A stretch of 64,000 nt of DNA from Puniceicoccaceae bacterium 5H (GCA_009772895.1 WOUP01000001.1:372001-436000), one strand, 5' to 3'; shown: positions 1 to 11,116, counted from the first letter of the stretch. Program-made: numbers and translations. The notes: generated by a model not told the origin, from the sequence alone.

Positions 1-11
1 AGCCAGAAGGC

Positions 12-1260
<1,249 letters not shown>

Positions 1261-3696
1261 CTAGGCTTTCACCCAAAGGGCGCAGCTAAGCGGCATGAGC
1301 TCGAGGTAGTTCTTCTCGCGCCGCACCTGAGCGGTATGAATGCCGTGCCCGTCGAAACGCTCGTGGTCGGCCACCTGAGTATATCCGTCGAGCAATCCCT
1401 CAGGTATCTCCATGCGCACGATCTCGAAATGGGGATTGATCGTGAAGAACAGGCGCCGGCTGCCGAGCTGCCCATTGGCATTGTAGACCATCCCGAGTGC
1501 GGATCGGCAGGTGAACGACTGGTAGTAGTCCTTGCGGGGGTGCTCGTAGAGACGGATCAGCCGTCCCCACTCACTGCGCCGGAAGCGGATCCAGTTGCGG
1601 AAATACTCGTGCGTGCCGCTGTAGAAGATCGCCCGGGTGTAGGGGATCGCGTTGAGGTCTTCACGCTGGTAGGTGTTGTTGATCCCGTGCTTGCTCTTGA
1701 GCATATCCATGCCGCTATTGAGCATCGGAATGCCGACCGCCATGCTCATGATCGACATCATGAGGTGTGTGCGGCGCCGGTCGTTGAAGGTCGGGAAGTA
1801 GCCGTTGTGGTCCCGGTTCTCGGTAATCTTGTCCATCCAGCAACGGTCGTCATGGCTTTCGACATAGTTGACCGTCTGCGCCGGGAACGAGGCCATTTCC
1901 CGCGAACCCTGCAAGTAGTAGCGTAACCCGTCGGCGTTGCCTTTGCCCGTCACGTATTCGCGGATGAATTCACGGTAGCCATCGTTCCAGGAAGCCACGC
2001 CCGTTTCCTTCAGCTGGTGGGCGATATGACCGCGAAAGCTCCAGGGTTCGGCGATGACTACGACGGAGGGCTTGACCGCCTTGAGCTTCTGCTCGACATC
2101 GGCCAGGGCATCCCGCCCCACCAACTCACCCAGGTCGAAGCGGAAGCCGTCTACATCGTAGGTACGCACGAGATGGATCAGGCTCTCGATCATCAAACGC
2201 CGCGCCATCGGGGCGTCGCAATCGAGCGTGTTGCCGCAACCGCTGAAGTTCATGTATTCGCCGTCGCGGCTGAGCAGGAAGTAGTACTGCTTGTCGATGT
2301 ATTGCAGGTAGTTCGGCTCGCCCACGTGGTTGTAGACCACATCCAGAATGACCGCCATGCCTTGCCGGTGGAAGGCGTCTACCAGCTCGCGAAACTCCTC
2401 GATCTGCGTTGCCTTGGCCGGGTCGGTCGCATACTGGCTCGCCGGGCTGAAGTAGTTGCAGGTCATGTAGCCCCAGTGATACTGCTCGGGGCTCTTGGCA
2501 TCGTTTTCCTGGATGGGCTGCAGCTCCACGGCATTGAAGCCGAGCTCCTTCAGGTAAAACGACTCGTGCTCGACCCATTTGCGCAGGCCCGTGAAGCCCC
2601 GGCGCTCGACCTCGGACATCGCGATCGGGGCAAACTTGGTCAGGTCGCGCACGTGGGCCTCGCAGATGACGAGGTCGTGCCACCACGGCGGGCGGAAGGG
2701 GCGCGGTGTGCGCGGCAGGCGGCCGTGGTCGATGACGATGGCCGGGCCCAGCGGGCCGACCACCGCCAGCGCATAAGGATCGAGGATGCGGAAGTTGGGA
2801 TCGAAATTCGTGGCGCCTTCGATGCTGCGGCCATCGATCTTGTAGTAGTAATACCAACCGTGGCGATTGCCGGCCACACTCGCCTCCCAAGTCATGCCGT
2901 CGATCATGCGCAGGCGAATGGGTTCGGGCTCGGGATCGTCGAGCTTCTCGAACAGGAAGAGCTTCACTGAATTGGCGCGCGGCGCAAAAATGCGGAAGCG
3001 GGTGATGCCGCCGAGCACCTTGACCCCCTGCTCCATCGGGCTCTCGAGCGTCTTGAGAAAGACGCCGGCCTGCATCGTGGTCGTCTCTTCGTAATCTCCT
3101 TCGACGTAGGCGATTTGAGCAGTCCCGCTCTGGTTGATCGAGCGCGGGGTGGTAAACTGAAAGACGTGCTTGCCTGTGCGCTCGGGCTGAAACTGGTAAT
3201 TCCGGTTGCCGTACGGGTCGTGGTGCACGTTCGGGGCGTCGGAGGGGACCTCCAGCCAGCGGCCCGTCCCGGTGACGAACTTGAACTCCACCGCATCGCT
3301 GCTGATGGACTTCTTGCGCTTGCGCAGCACAAAGTAGGTTTCGCCATCGATCTCCTGGGACTGCAGGCGCCACTTGGCCTTGCCGATCGCCTTGTTCCAG
3401 CCGCTGAACGGACCTGCGAGGTAGAGTTTTTCTTCCTCGAACGAGATATTGGGCATCCGGTTGGCCCGGAGCATGAAAATGATGTAGGAACCGGAGCAGT
3501 AATAGGCGGCATGCTCGCCGAAGATCGTCAGCGGCGCAGGCTTCACATCGTGCAGCGGGATCCGGTCGCGCCCCCAGAACAGAGGCGGCATCTTCTTGCG
3601 CTTCCAGTCTCGCTGCAAAGAGACGACTCCGGTGTGTAGAGAGGTCCAGTGGGCACTGGAAAGGACTGGAGACTGCGGCTTGGTCTGGGATCCCAT
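1261..3696 (-). CDS. GH13 alpha-glucan debranching-type enzyme (pullulanase/isoamylase/GlgX-like)
   Basis: Likely hydrolyses alpha-1,6 (or alpha-1,4) links in glycogen-like glucans. The 811-residue protein has no signal peptide, so it probably acts in the cytoplasm. Two beta-sandwich modules of CBM48/E-set type appear to occupy about residues 60-185 (with LYLAGPFSGWN) and 225-330. The GH13 barrel follows with the four conserved regions: VILDVVYNH (449-457), DGFRFDLGE with nucleophile Asp521, VVIAEPW with acid/base Glu550, and NYVESHDD with Asp616. The NSGMDML...NNTYQREDLNAIPY stretch resembles pullulanase and isoamylase sequences more than amylases. The exact specificity (pullulanase, isoamylase or branching) cannot be settled from sequence alone. 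No clear Shine-Dalgarno precedes the ATG. Confidence 0.85.
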   Translation of the reverse strand: MGSQTKPQSPVLSSAHWTSLHTGVVSLQRDWKRKKMPPLFWGRDRIPLHDVKPAPLTIFGEHAAYYCSGSYIIFMLRANRMPNISFEEEKLYLAGPFSGWNKAIGKAKWRLQSQEIDGETYFVLRKRKKSISSDAVEFKFVTGTGRWLEVPSDAPNVHHDPYGNRNYQFQPERTGKHVFQFTTPRSINQSGTAQIAYVEGDYEETTTMQAGVFLKTLESPMEQGVKVLGGITRFRIFAPRANSVKLFLFEKLDDPEPEPIRLRMIDGMTWEASVAGNRHGWYYYYKIDGRSIEGATNFDPNFRILDPYALAVVGPLGPAIVIDHGRLPRTPRPFRPPWWHDLVICEAHVRDLTKFAPIAMSEVERRGFTGLRKWVEHESFYLKELGFNAVELQPIQENDAKSPEQYHWGYMTCNYFSPASQYATDPAKATQIEEFRELVDAFHRQGMAVILDVVYNHVGEPNYLQYIDKQYYFLLSRDGEYMNFSGCGNTLDCDAPMARRLMIESLIHLVRTYDVDGFRFDLGELVGRDALADVEQKLKAVKPSVVVIAEPWSFRGHIAHQLKETGVASWNDGYREFIREYVTGKGNADGLRYYLQGSREMASFPAQTVNYVESHDDRCWMDKITENRDHNGYFPTFNDRRRTHLMMSIMSMAVGIPMLNSGMDMLKSKHGINNTYQREDLNAIPYTRAIFYSGTHEYFRNWIRFRRSEWGRLIRLYEHPRKDYYQSFTCRSALGMVYNANGQLGSRRLFFTINPHFEIVRMEIPEGLLDGYTQVADHERFDGHGIHTAQVRREKNYLELMPLSCALWVKA

Positions 3697-3843
3697 TGGG
3701 GAGGGAGTTACTGGTGTTCCTTCTTCAAAGCAAATGATAACAGCAAAAAGGCCGCCATTGTGCGTGAAGGTGTGGCAATTGAGTGAAATTCACGTGGGTC
3801 CGGGTTTGCACCGGCAGACAAGTTTGTCCAAGTTACCGGCACC

Positions 3844-4917
3844 ATGGGTCAGCGGGTATTATTAGGATTGTCAGGCGGCGTGGACAGCGCGGTGGCCGCC
3901 CTGCGCCTCAAAGAGCAGGGTTATGAGGTCGTGGGCGCTTACATGAAGAACTGGATCAACGAGGAAAACGTCTTCGGCAATTGCCCCTGGGAGCAGGATA
4001 TCGTGGACGCGCGCGCCGTGTGCCAGCATCTGGGCATCCAGTTCGAGGTGATCAACTTCATGCGCGATTACCGCGAACGCATCGTCAACTACCTCGTCGA
4101 AGGCTACGCCCGCGGTCTGACGCCCAATCCGGACGTGATGTGCAACCGTGAGATGAAGTTTGGCGTATTCCTCGAGTGGGCCCGCGAACATGGCTTCGAC
4201 TACGTGGCCACGGGCCACTACGCCCGCAAGATCGGAACGGGACCGGAAGCCAGGCTGCTGGAAGGCGTGGACCCGAACAAGGACCAGTCCTACTTTCTCG
4301 CACTCCTGCAGCCGGACCAACTGGCCGCTGCCCTCTTCCCCGTCGGCGATCTGCAAAAGCCGCAGCTGCGCGCGATCGCCCAAGCCGCCAAGTTGCCCAA
4401 CGCCGACAAAAAGGACAGTCAGGGCATCTGCTTTATCGGCGAGGTGAAGATCAACGACTTCCTCGAGAAATTCATTCCCGACCAGCCCGGACCGATCGTT
4501 AACCTCGAAGGCAAGGTGCTGGGCGAACATCGTGGCTTGCATCGCTATACGCTCGGCCAACGCAAGGGCATCGGCGTGCCCTCCAATGCTGACAACGAGT
4601 TTTACGTGGTCGTGGCCAAGCGCGTGGACACCAATGAACTGGTGATCGCCTTCGAGAGCCAGAAGCCGGACGAGTTGTGGCAACAGGACATCCACGTGCA
4701 CCAGCTCAGCTGGGTGATCCCTGCGGGGCTGACGGAAGCGGAAGACCTCGAGGCACGGGTGCGCTATCGTGACCCGCGGGTAAAGGTCCATTTCGCCCCA
4801 AAAGGCAACGGGACCGCCCAGCTCCACTTCGCCGAACCCCAGCGTGGCCTCGCCTCCGGGCAAGTCTGCGCGCTCTATCGAGGTGAGCAGCTTCTGGGCG
4901 GTGGCATCTACTTCTAG
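3844..4917 (+). CDS. mnmA: tRNA-specific 2-thiouridylase MnmA
   Basis: Adds sulfur to position 2 of the wobble uridine in tRNA-Lys, tRNA-Glu and tRNA-Gln, using ATP and a persulfide relay. The 357-residue length is normal for the family. The N-terminal PP-loop is [11 protein letters not shown] (residues 8-18). The two catalytic cysteines are visible as Cys100 in [11 protein letters not shown] and Cys196 in [10 protein letters not shown]. The tRNA-contact segment GHYARK follows at 124-129. It is transcribed away from the GH13 gene across 147 bases, and pgi follows. No Shine-Dalgarno is evident before the ATG. Confidence 0.97.
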   Translation: MGQRVLLGLSGGVDSAVAALRLKEQGYEVVGAYMKNWINEENVFGNCPWEQDIVDARAVCQHLGIQFEVINFMRDYRERIVNYLVEGYARGLTPNPDVMCNREMKFGVFLEWAREHGFDYVATGHYARKIGTGPEARLLEGVDPNKDQSYFLALLQPDQLAAALFPVGDLQKPQLRAIAQAAKLPNADKKDSQGICFIGEVKINDFLEKFIPDQPGPIVNLEGKVLGEHRGLHRYTLGQRKGIGVPSNADNEFYVVVAKRVDTNELVIAFESQKPDELWQQDIHVHQLSWVIPAGLTEAEDLEARVRYRDPRVKVHFAPKGNGTAQLHFAEPQRGLASGQVCALYRGEQLLGGGIYF

Positions 4918-5033
4918 AAATCGTGCGAGCGGCGCGCCTTCTGGAGCTATGAGCGGCGTTCATGGAGGCGAATCGAACAACTCCCACCTTTCGTTTTGCA
5001 TTTTCCCGTACAAGCGCCACTTTGGCTTCAGCC

Positions 5034-6614
5034 ATGTCCTGGAATCGTTTCAAGGAATACTACATCGAGAACGCTGACCTCGGCTTTGCCCTGGACGTCA
5101 GCCGCATGAATTTTTCCAACAGCTTTCTGACGGAAATGGAAGGGCGCATGCAGCTCGCCTTCCAAGCCATGAGCGCCCTCGAAGACGGCGCGCTGGCGAA
5201 TCCGGACGAAGTGCGGATGGTGGGCCACTACTGGCTCCGCAACCCCCGGATCGCTCCCAAGCCGGAGCTGTCCGAGGAGATCACGCAGACGCTGGACCGC
5301 ATCGACACCTTCGCCAAGCAGGTGCACTCGGGCGAAATCCAGGGCGCGGGCGGCAAGTTCACCGACCTGCTCGTGATCGGCATCGGCGGCTCGGCCCTCG
5401 GCCCCCAATTCGTCTCCCAGGCGCTCGGCCGCCCGGGCGAGGATCGCATGCAGGTCCACTTCTTTGACAATACCGATCCGGACGGCTTCGACCTCGTGCT
5501 CTCCAATCTGCGCGGCAAGTTCGACCGGACGCTCGTGCTCGTGGTCTCCAAGAGCGGCGGCACGCCGGAAACGCGCAACGGCATGCTCGAAGCTCAGCAG
5601 GCCTACCTTTCCGAAGCGGTGAACTTCGCGCAGCACGCGGTAGCGATCACCGGTCAAGGCAGCAAGCTCGACAAGGTGGCCGACGAGGAAGGCTGGCTCG
5701 ACCGCTTCCCCATGTGGGACTGGGTCGGGGGCCGCACCAGCGAAATGGCCGCAGTCGGTCTCCTGCCCGCCCGCCTGCAAGGCATCGACATCCGCGCAAT
5801 GCTCGATGGCGCGGCCAAGATGGACGAATGGACCCGCCAGCACGAAACGCTGAAGAATCCCGCCGCCATGCTGGCGCTGATGTGGTACCACGCCACCAAC
5901 GGCCAGGGCGACAAGGATATGGTCATCCTGCCCTACAAGGACCGCCTCGCCCTCTTTGCTAAATACCTGCAGCAACTGGTGATGGAAAGCCTGGGCAAGG
6001 AGAAGGACCTTTCCAACAACGTCGTCAACCAGGGCATCGCCGTCTACGGCAACAAGGGTTCGACCGACCAGCACGCCTATGTGCAGCAACTGCGGGAAGG
6101 CGTGAACAATTTCTTCGCCACCTTTATCGAGGTGCGCAAGGACCGCGAAGGCGCCTCCGTCGACGTGGAAGAAGGCGTGACCGCTGGCGACTACCTCAAC
6201 GCCTTCCTGCTCGGCACCCGAGCCGCCCTGGCGGAAAAGGATCGCGAGTCCATTACGATCACGGTCGAAGAAGTGACGCCGGAAACGGTGGGCATGCTGA
6301 TCGCGCTCTACGAGCGTGCGGTGGGCTTCTACGCCAGCCTCGTCGGGATCAACGCCTATCACCAGCCGGGCGTCGAAGCCGGCAAAAAGGCGGCCGCCAC
6401 CTTCTTGCGCCTCAAGAAGCGCATCATGTCGCACCTGCAGTCCAACGCCGGCAAGGCCTTTACGGTGGATGAAATTGCGGCTTCCCTGGGTGAAGAGCAG
6501 GAAGCGGAAACGATCTTCAAACTGCTCGAGCACTTGGTGGCGAATCCGGCCAAGGGCGTGACCAAGCAGACGGCGGGTAGCTCCTGGAACGCCAAATATC
6601 AGCTCCAGGCCTAG
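5034..6614 (+). CDS. pgi: Glucose-6-phosphate isomerase
   Basis: Interconverts glucose 6-phosphate and fructose 6-phosphate in the cytoplasm. Sugar-phosphate-binding motifs [11 protein letters not shown] and [13 protein letters not shown] are present, as is the [11 protein letters not shown] region. The chosen start, [10 protein letters not shown], gives 526 residues. The frame is open further upstream (ATGs at 4962 and 4949), but that sequence is not family-like. The last 80 residues (about 450-526, rich in KK and ending [14 protein letters not shown]) resemble a small winged-helix-like tail, seen in some long bacterial Pgi forms but not needed for catalysis. The coiled-coil protein gene begins 21 bases downstream. 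Confidence 0.95.
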   Translation: MSWNRFKEYYIENADLGFALDVSRMNFSNSFLTEMEGRMQLAFQAMSALEDGALANPDEVRMVGHYWLRNPRIAPKPELSEEITQTLDRIDTFAKQVHSGEIQGAGGKFTDLLVIGIGGSALGPQFVSQALGRPGEDRMQVHFFDNTDPDGFDLVLSNLRGKFDRTLVLVVSKSGGTPETRNGMLEAQQAYLSEAVNFAQHAVAITGQGSKLDKVADEEGWLDRFPMWDWVGGRTSEMAAVGLLPARLQGIDIRAMLDGAAKMDEWTRQHETLKNPAAMLALMWYHATNGQGDKDMVILPYKDRLALFAKYLQQLVMESLGKEKDLSNNVVNQGIAVYGNKGSTDQHAYVQQLREGVNNFFATFIEVRKDREGASVDVEEGVTAGDYLNAFLLGTRAALAEKDRESITITVEEVTPETVGMLIALYERAVGFYASLVGINAYHQPGVEAGKKAAATFLRLKKRIMSHLQSNAGKAFTVDEIAASLGEEQEAETIFKLLEHLVANPAKGVTKQTAGSSWNAKYQLQA

Positions 6615-6635
6615 GAGCCGGCACACGACCCCGAG

Positions 6636-7316
6636 ATGGGCTGGATCACTGGAGTCATATCGGCTTTTGCCGTGCTGGCCCTCTCGGCGGCGATCGTGCA
6701 GTCCGAGCGCCTGCGCGTCGCGCATGTTGAAGTCGCGACGCTGCAGGAACGCGAAAGCCAGGCCGTAAGTCTGCAGGCTCAATTGCAGGAGTCCTTCAAT
6801 CAGGCGCAGCGCGAACAGGAACGCCTGGCCCGCCAACTGTCGGGCGCGGAGGCGGACTTGATCGAGTCCAAGGCACGTCAAGCCGCCCTGCAAGGCGACG
6901 TGGCACAGCTGCAGCGCGACCTCGAGGCGACGCAGGCCAAGCTCGAGCAGCGTGAAGAAACGCTGAACGATCGGGAGTTGCGCCTTGCCCGCCTCCGGGC
7001 CGAGCTGGAGCGTCAGCTGCAGACACCAGCGGCCCCCGCAGCAGCCCCGGTTGCCGTCGCGCCTCAAGCCGGGCAGTCGCCGGCAGAATGCGAAGTGCTC
7101 GCCCGCTCCCGCAACGGCAAGGTCATTGCGCTGGAAAACGCCGAGGCGTATTTTGCGCAGGGAGAGACCTATACCCTCCAGTTGCCGGGCGGCGAAGAGC
7201 TACGCTTTCATCCGACGCGCCTGGCGCAAGATGCTGCCGTCGGATGGATTGAGCCGCTCGAGCTCAGCTCTGCACTTGATCCCGGGATCAAACTCAGCTT
7301 GTATTTCACCCCATGA
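6636..7316 (+). CDS. Membrane-anchored coiled-coil protein of unknown function
   Basis: I do not recognise this 226-residue protein. It begins with a hydrophobic segment (about residues 3-22, WITGVISAFAVLALSAAIV) that should anchor it in the inner membrane. A long Gln/Glu/Arg-rich heptad region follows (about 25-135, with repeats such as QLQRDLEATQAKLEQREETL), and then an Ala/Pro linker. The C-terminal part of about 75 residues contains one cysteine and a mostly beta-like pattern, and its last residues (LSLYFTP) suggest a compact domain. Its stop codon overlaps the ATG of a tiny lipoprotein gene (ATGA), which suggests that the two products are made together. Confidence 0.7.
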   Translation: MGWITGVISAFAVLALSAAIVQSERLRVAHVEVATLQERESQAVSLQAQLQESFNQAQREQERLARQLSGAEADLIESKARQAALQGDVAQLQRDLEATQAKLEQREETLNDRELRLARLRAELERQLQTPAAPAAAPVAVAPQAGQSPAECEVLARSRNGKVIALENAEAYFAQGETYTLQLPGGEELRFHPTRLAQDAAVGWIEPLELSSALDPGIKLSLYFTP

Positions 7317-7486
7317 ATATGATCAGTGCCTTTTGGTTCTGCCTCCGCCTTCTTGTGCTGGGTGCATTGGCATGGACGATTTCGGGTTGCGGTTCACTTA
7401 CCGGCGAAGATCCGAACATGTCCCCGGTTCCCCAGGCTCAACCGGCCGGATGGGAAAACCAGGTGCCTGGCTTCAATACGCCGTAA
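7313..7486 (+). CDS. Small lipoprotein, 57 residues
   Basis: This short gene begins in an ATGA overlap with the coiled-coil protein gene. It encodes 57 residues: an N-terminus with Arg12, a hydrophobic core (LLVLGALAWT) and a lipobox ISGC with the lipidated cysteine at position 26. The mature peptide is only 32 residues and ends in GWENQVPGFNTP. The features seen are those of a lipoprotein signal peptide processed by signal peptidase II. The function is unknown. Tiny lipoproteins ending in a Trp/Gly-rich motif occur in related bacteria, as I recall, but I cannot name a family. rsmI follows 9 bases downstream. Confidence 0.7.
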   Translation: MNMISAFWFCLRLLVLGALAWTISGCGSLTGEDPNMSPVPQAQPAGWENQVPGFNTP

Positions 7487-7495
7487 GGTCTTTTT

Positions 7496-8221
7496 GTGGA
7501 CGCTGAGGCTCCGAATCAGCAACTTCCAGCTGCGCTGTATCTGGTCGGCACCCCGATCGGGAACCGTCATGAGCTGACGCCCCGAGCGGTCGAGGTCCTG
7601 GAACGGGCCGACGTCATCGCCTGCGAGGACACGCGGCACGCGCAACGGCTGCTCTCCCACCTAGACGTCTCGGCTCCGCTACGCGCCTATCACGACCACA
7701 ACGAACGCAACCAGGCAGACAGCCTGGCCGATCTCGTGGCGGAAGGTAAACGTGTGGCCCTTGTCACGGATGCGGGGATGCCGGCTATCAGCGATCCCGG
7801 CTTCAGGGTGGTGCGGGCGTGTCGCGCCAGGGGCTTGACCGTGACGCCCATCAGCGGGCCTTCCGCCGTCACCGTGGCGCTCGCGGCCTCCGGCCTGCCG
7901 ACCGACGGTTTCCTCTTCTTAGGATTCCTGCCGCCCAAGACAGCGGCCCGTAAGCGCACGTTCGAGCGTTGGCGCGAGCTGGAATATACGCTCGTGTTCT
8001 ACGAATCTACCCACCGCATCACCAAGTTCGTCGACGACGTGATCGAGATCCTGGGGGCGAACCGCTGTATGGCCATCGGGCGCGAGCTGACCAAGCTGCA
8101 TGAAACGTTTTACGTCGGGACGGCAGCCGAAGTGCGCACGAAACTGTTAGCGGGCAGCCTCAAGGGCGAATTTGTCGTGATGATTGCCAAACCCGGCTAC
8201 CAACTGGACGACCCCTCATGA
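7496..8221 (+). CDS. rsmI: 16S rRNA (cytidine-1402-2'-O)-methyltransferase RsmI
   Basis: Methylates the 2'-OH of C1402 in 16S rRNA, using S-adenosylmethionine. The tetrapyrrole-methylase fold motifs are clear: LYLVGTPIGNRHELTPRA near the N-terminus, ACEDTRHAQRLL, VTDAGMPAISDPGF and GPSAVTVALAASGLP. The length of 241 residues is slightly short of the usual 280, because the C-terminal extension is reduced. The start is GTG at 7496, preceded by TAAGGT at a suitable distance. The gene ends in an ATGA overlap with the next gene. Confidence 0.95.
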   Translation: MDAEAPNQQLPAALYLVGTPIGNRHELTPRAVEVLERADVIACEDTRHAQRLLSHLDVSAPLRAYHDHNERNQADSLADLVAEGKRVALVTDAGMPAISDPGFRVVRACRARGLTVTPISGPSAVTVALAASGLPTDGFLFLGFLPPKTAARKRTFERWRELEYTLVFYESTHRITKFVDDVIEILGANRCMAIGRELTKLHETFYVGTAAEVRTKLLAGSLKGEFVVMIAKPGYQLDDPS

Positions 8222-9156
8222 AGACCGTCGCCGTCATCGACGTTGGCAGCAACACGATCAAGACGCTGGTCGGGGTGCGCGGCTCGCATGGGCGCGTCGA
8301 ATCGCTCTTCGAGCACACCTTGGAAGTGCGCATCAGCCAGGGGATTTCCGGGCACCCTCCCCGCCTCCAGCCCGATCGCATTGCGGCCGGTATCGACGCC
8401 GTGGTGACGCTGCACCGAGACTGGCAGAAACACGGTCCCATCGACGATTGCGCTATCGTCGCCACCAGTGCGGTCCGCGACGCTCAAAACGGAGAAGACT
8501 TCCTCGGAGGCGTGGAAGAGGCCATCGGCATCCGCCCCATCATCCTGACAGGAGACGAGGAAGCGCATTTCATCGCCGAAGGTATCCGGCAAGACCCGGA
8601 GATCGGAACCGAGCTGCAACAGTTTTCGCTGGCCGACCTCGGTGGCGGCAGCCTCGAAATCATCCGCTTTGCCGAGGGGGCGATCGATAAAGCCGTCAGC
8701 CTTCAGCTCGGTTCGGTGCGCCTGTTCGAAGCCTTCCCGCCAGACCCCAAGGGCCGCTACCCGCAGTCGATGCTGGATGAGCTTCAGGGGCATGCGCGTC
8801 GCGAGATCGAACAGCACGACATTGTGCCGGTGGCTCCCCTCGTGGGCACAGGTGGGGGCATGGCCGTCACACGCGCCCTGCTGGCAGGCAAGCATCATAC
8901 CACTTTCAAGGAAATCTCGCCCACGATCGCTTACGAAGACGTTTGCGAGCTCGTGCAGGAACTTTCTGCACTGACCTTCGCCGAGCGCCTCGAGGTGCCT
9001 GGCCTACCGCCGGGGCGCGCCGACATTTTCCCCGTGGCGCTGGCCATCTATCAGACCTTGATGGAAATGGCCGACGCCCAGGCGATTCAGCAATCGCTCT
9101 ACAATCTGCGCTTTGGCATCGCCTCGCATCTGCTGACGCACGGCTACTTTCGCTAA
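8218..9156 (+). CDS. Ppx/GppA family phosphatase
   Basis: Member of the ASKHA-fold exopolyphosphatase / guanosine pentaphosphate phosphohydrolase family. The 312-residue length matches the short catalytic-core form. The first phosphate loop is VAVIDVGSNTIKTLVG, the second is LADLGGGSLEIIRF, and VATSAVRDAQN is the usual core motif. The substrate is either inorganic polyphosphate or pppGpp, and the sequence does not decide. The start overlaps the rsmI stop (ATGA). The stop codon overlaps the stop of the convergent rlu gene by 4 bases (CTAA). Confidence 0.9.
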   Translation: MKTVAVIDVGSNTIKTLVGVRGSHGRVESLFEHTLEVRISQGISGHPPRLQPDRIAAGIDAVVTLHRDWQKHGPIDDCAIVATSAVRDAQNGEDFLGGVEEAIGIRPIILTGDEEAHFIAEGIRQDPEIGTELQQFSLADLGGGSLEIIRFAEGAIDKAVSLQLGSVRLFEAFPPDPKGRYPQSMLDELQGHARREIEQHDIVPVAPLVGTGGGMAVTRALLAGKHHTTFKEISPTIAYEDVCELVQELSALTFAERLEVPGLPPGRADIFPVALAIYQTLMEMADAQAIQQSLYNLRFGIASHLLTHGYFR

Positions 9157-10091
9157 AGCTGGCGGAGCGCCGCCAGCGTCGCCTCGAAATCAGGCGGCAT
9201 CGGTGCCCGCAATTCCAGTAGCTCGCCCGAAACCGGATGTGCGATCTTGAGCAGCGCGGCGTGCAGCATCACCCGCATCACGGGCGTGGGAAAGCTGCTG
9301 ACGCGGAAGCCGTAGGTCGTATCGCCCGCCAAGGGATGTCCGATATGCTGCGCGTGAACGCGAATCTGGTGCGTCCGGCCGGTGTGGATGTGAAACTCTA
9401 CCAGAGCCGCGGCCTCCTTGAAGTGCTCCTGCACCGCGTAGTCGGATAAGGCATACCGGCCGTTGGCGACCACGGCCATGCGCTGGCGGTGCACCGGATG
9501 GCGCCCGATCGGCGCATTGATACGTCCGCTACTCGACGAAGGCGTGCCTTGGGTTATCGCGAGGTAGCGCTTCTCGGTCTTGCGTTCGGCAAACTGATGG
9601 GACAACCCCTGATGCGCGCGGTCAGTCTTGGCCACGATGATCACGCCGCTGGTCTCGCGATCCAGACGGTGCACGATCCCCGGGCGCTCCACGCCACCGA
9701 TGCCGCTGAGCTGCCCCTGGCAATGATGCAGCAGCGCATGCACCAGCGTATCGTCACCGGTTCCTGCCCCGGGATGCACCACCATGCCGGCCGGCTTGTT
9801 AATTGCGAGGCAGTCTGCATCCTCGAACAGCACATCCAACGGGATCTCCACCGGATGCAGTTCCAGCGGCTTGGGCGGCGGCACGGTATAGTTGATCCAA
9901 TCGCCTTCGAGGACCTTGTCCTTTTGAGTCAATGCGGCATCTTCGCGCCACACAAGGCCAGCGGCAAAAAGCTTCTGCACCTGGCTGCGGCTCAGCCCCT
10001 CCGCCATACGCGTGACGGCCTTGTCCGCCCGCTCGCGATGGAGCATCGCAGTGACTTGAAACGAAAACTCCTGGCCTGCGTCCTCTGCCAT
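9153..10091 (-). CDS. RluA/RluD family 23S rRNA pseudouridine synthase
   Basis: Converts specific uridines to pseudouridine in structured RNA, most likely large-subunit rRNA. An N-terminal S4-like RNA-binding domain (about residues 15-75) is followed by the catalytic domain with GIVHRLDRETSGV, where Asp144 is the catalytic residue. The substrate-binding segments EKRYLAI and HTGRTHQIRVHAQHIGHPL are present. The 312-residue length fits RluD (E. coli 326). The exact target uridines are not inferable. It follows the deaminase gene by 2 bases and is probably cotranscribed with it. Confidence 0.92.
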   Translation of the reverse strand: MAEDAGQEFSFQVTAMLHRERADKAVTRMAEGLSRSQVQKLFAAGLVWREDAALTQKDKVLEGDWINYTVPPPKPLELHPVEIPLDVLFEDADCLAINKPAGMVVHPGAGTGDDTLVHALLHHCQGQLSGIGGVERPGIVHRLDRETSGVIIVAKTDRAHQGLSHQFAERKTEKRYLAITQGTPSSSSGRINAPIGRHPVHRQRMAVVANGRYALSDYAVQEHFKEAAALVEFHIHTGRTHQIRVHAQHIGHPLAGDTTYGFRVSSFPTPVMRVMLHAALLKIAHPVSGELLELRAPMPPDFEATLAALRQL

Positions 10092-10093
10092 GG

Positions 10094-11104
10094 TCAGCCC
10101 GCAAAATCCGCCACCACGCGGTCGATCTCGTCCAGGTGACGCTGACGCAGTTCGTCGGGAATCAGGGCAACGCGAAAGCCGTTTTTCGCCAACTCGCCCA
10201 GTTCTTCCACCGTAAAATCGAGTTCGTCGTGCAGCGCCTGATACTCCTCATGCAGCTGATTGCCGAACGAAAGCGGGTCGTCGGTACTCACGGTACAGGT
10301 AAAGCCGGCGTCCACCAGACGGCGAATCGGGTGCTCCCGCATGGTGGGCACCACATCCAGCTTCACGTTGCTGATCGGACAGATGTCGAAGGCGATGCCC
10401 CGTTGATGCAGCTCCTCGAGAAAGGCAGGGTCCTGGACGGCCCGGACGCCGTGCTGGATCCGCGTCACCTGGAGATCGTCCACAGCGTAGCGCACAAATT
10501 CCGGACCGGCAAATTCCCCGGCGTGGGCCTTGGTGATCATACCGTTGGCCCGCGCCTTCTCCCAAAGCCGAGGCGCCCATTCGCCCACCGGATCCGTCTC
10601 TTGTCCATGCAGGTCGATGCCGTCAAGGTGAGGCCATTGCACCGACTCCTCGATCCAGCCCCGGGTGCGCTCATTGTAGCCGGCATGGTGGATACCCATG
10701 AAGACCTTCACCACCATGCCCTGCGGAGCCGCGTGCTTGATCGCGTCGATGATACCCTGCCCGTTCAGGCCGAGAAACTCGACCATACCGGAGGCGAAGC
10801 TCGTCTCGACGTAGCGCACATGCTGCTCTTCGTAGAGCCGTCGAAAAACGATTCGGGCCGCCTCGTGATAGCGCTCAGGCGAAATGTACCACTGGGTGGC
10901 CATGGTCAGCAGCTCCTCCTCAAACTGGGCGAAACTCCCGAATTTGTAGTCAGGCGCCCACGACAACGGCGGGCGTGCCCACTGGGCGTTGTCCTGCTTT
11001 TGCAGGAGCTCGTAGGGCAGCGCACCTTCGATATGCAGGTGCGTTTCCGTCTTCGGCAAGGCGTCGAGAAACGCCTTCAGGCGAGGAGCCGGCAATTTGG
11101 ACAT
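10094..11104 (-). CDS. Adenosine/adenine deaminase family protein
   Basis: Zinc-dependent amidohydrolase of purine salvage that deaminates adenosine or adenine. Metal ligands and catalytic residues are all present: HLHIEGAL (His22 and His24), KAHAGE (His194 and Glu197), QHGVRA (His218) and STDDP (Asp275). The segment CPISNVKLDVV resembles the adenine-deaminase branch (CPLSN-type) more than true adenosine deaminases, which usually have CPWSS-type sequence there, so adenine or a modified adenine may be the substrate. The 336-residue length is normal. It lies between the M29 aminopeptidase gene (12 bases upstream) and the rlu gene. Confidence 0.88.
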   Translation of the reverse strand: MSKLPAPRLKAFLDALPKTETHLHIEGALPYELLQKQDNAQWARPPLSWAPDYKFGSFAQFEEELLTMATQWYISPERYHEAARIVFRRLYEEQHVRYVETSFASGMVEFLGLNGQGIIDAIKHAAPQGMVVKVFMGIHHAGYNERTRGWIEESVQWPHLDGIDLHGQETDPVGEWAPRLWEKARANGMITKAHAGEFAGPEFVRYAVDDLQVTRIQHGVRAVQDPAFLEELHQRGIAFDICPISNVKLDVVPTMREHPIRRLVDAGFTCTVSTDDPLSFGNQLHEEYQALHDELDFTVEELGELAKNGFRVALIPDELRQRHLDEIDRVVADFAG

Positions 11105-11116
11105 CAGACTGAAACC

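Noticed and set aside
4918-5033. N-terminal extension of pgi (starts at 4949 or 4962)
   Set aside because: The extra residues are low in family similarity and no Shine-Dalgarno at a suitable distance is seen. The Met at 5034 begins the conserved part.
5028-7067. 679-codon open frame on the minus strand
   Set aside because: Antisense to pgi and the coiled-coil gene. pgi motifs are complete on the plus strand.
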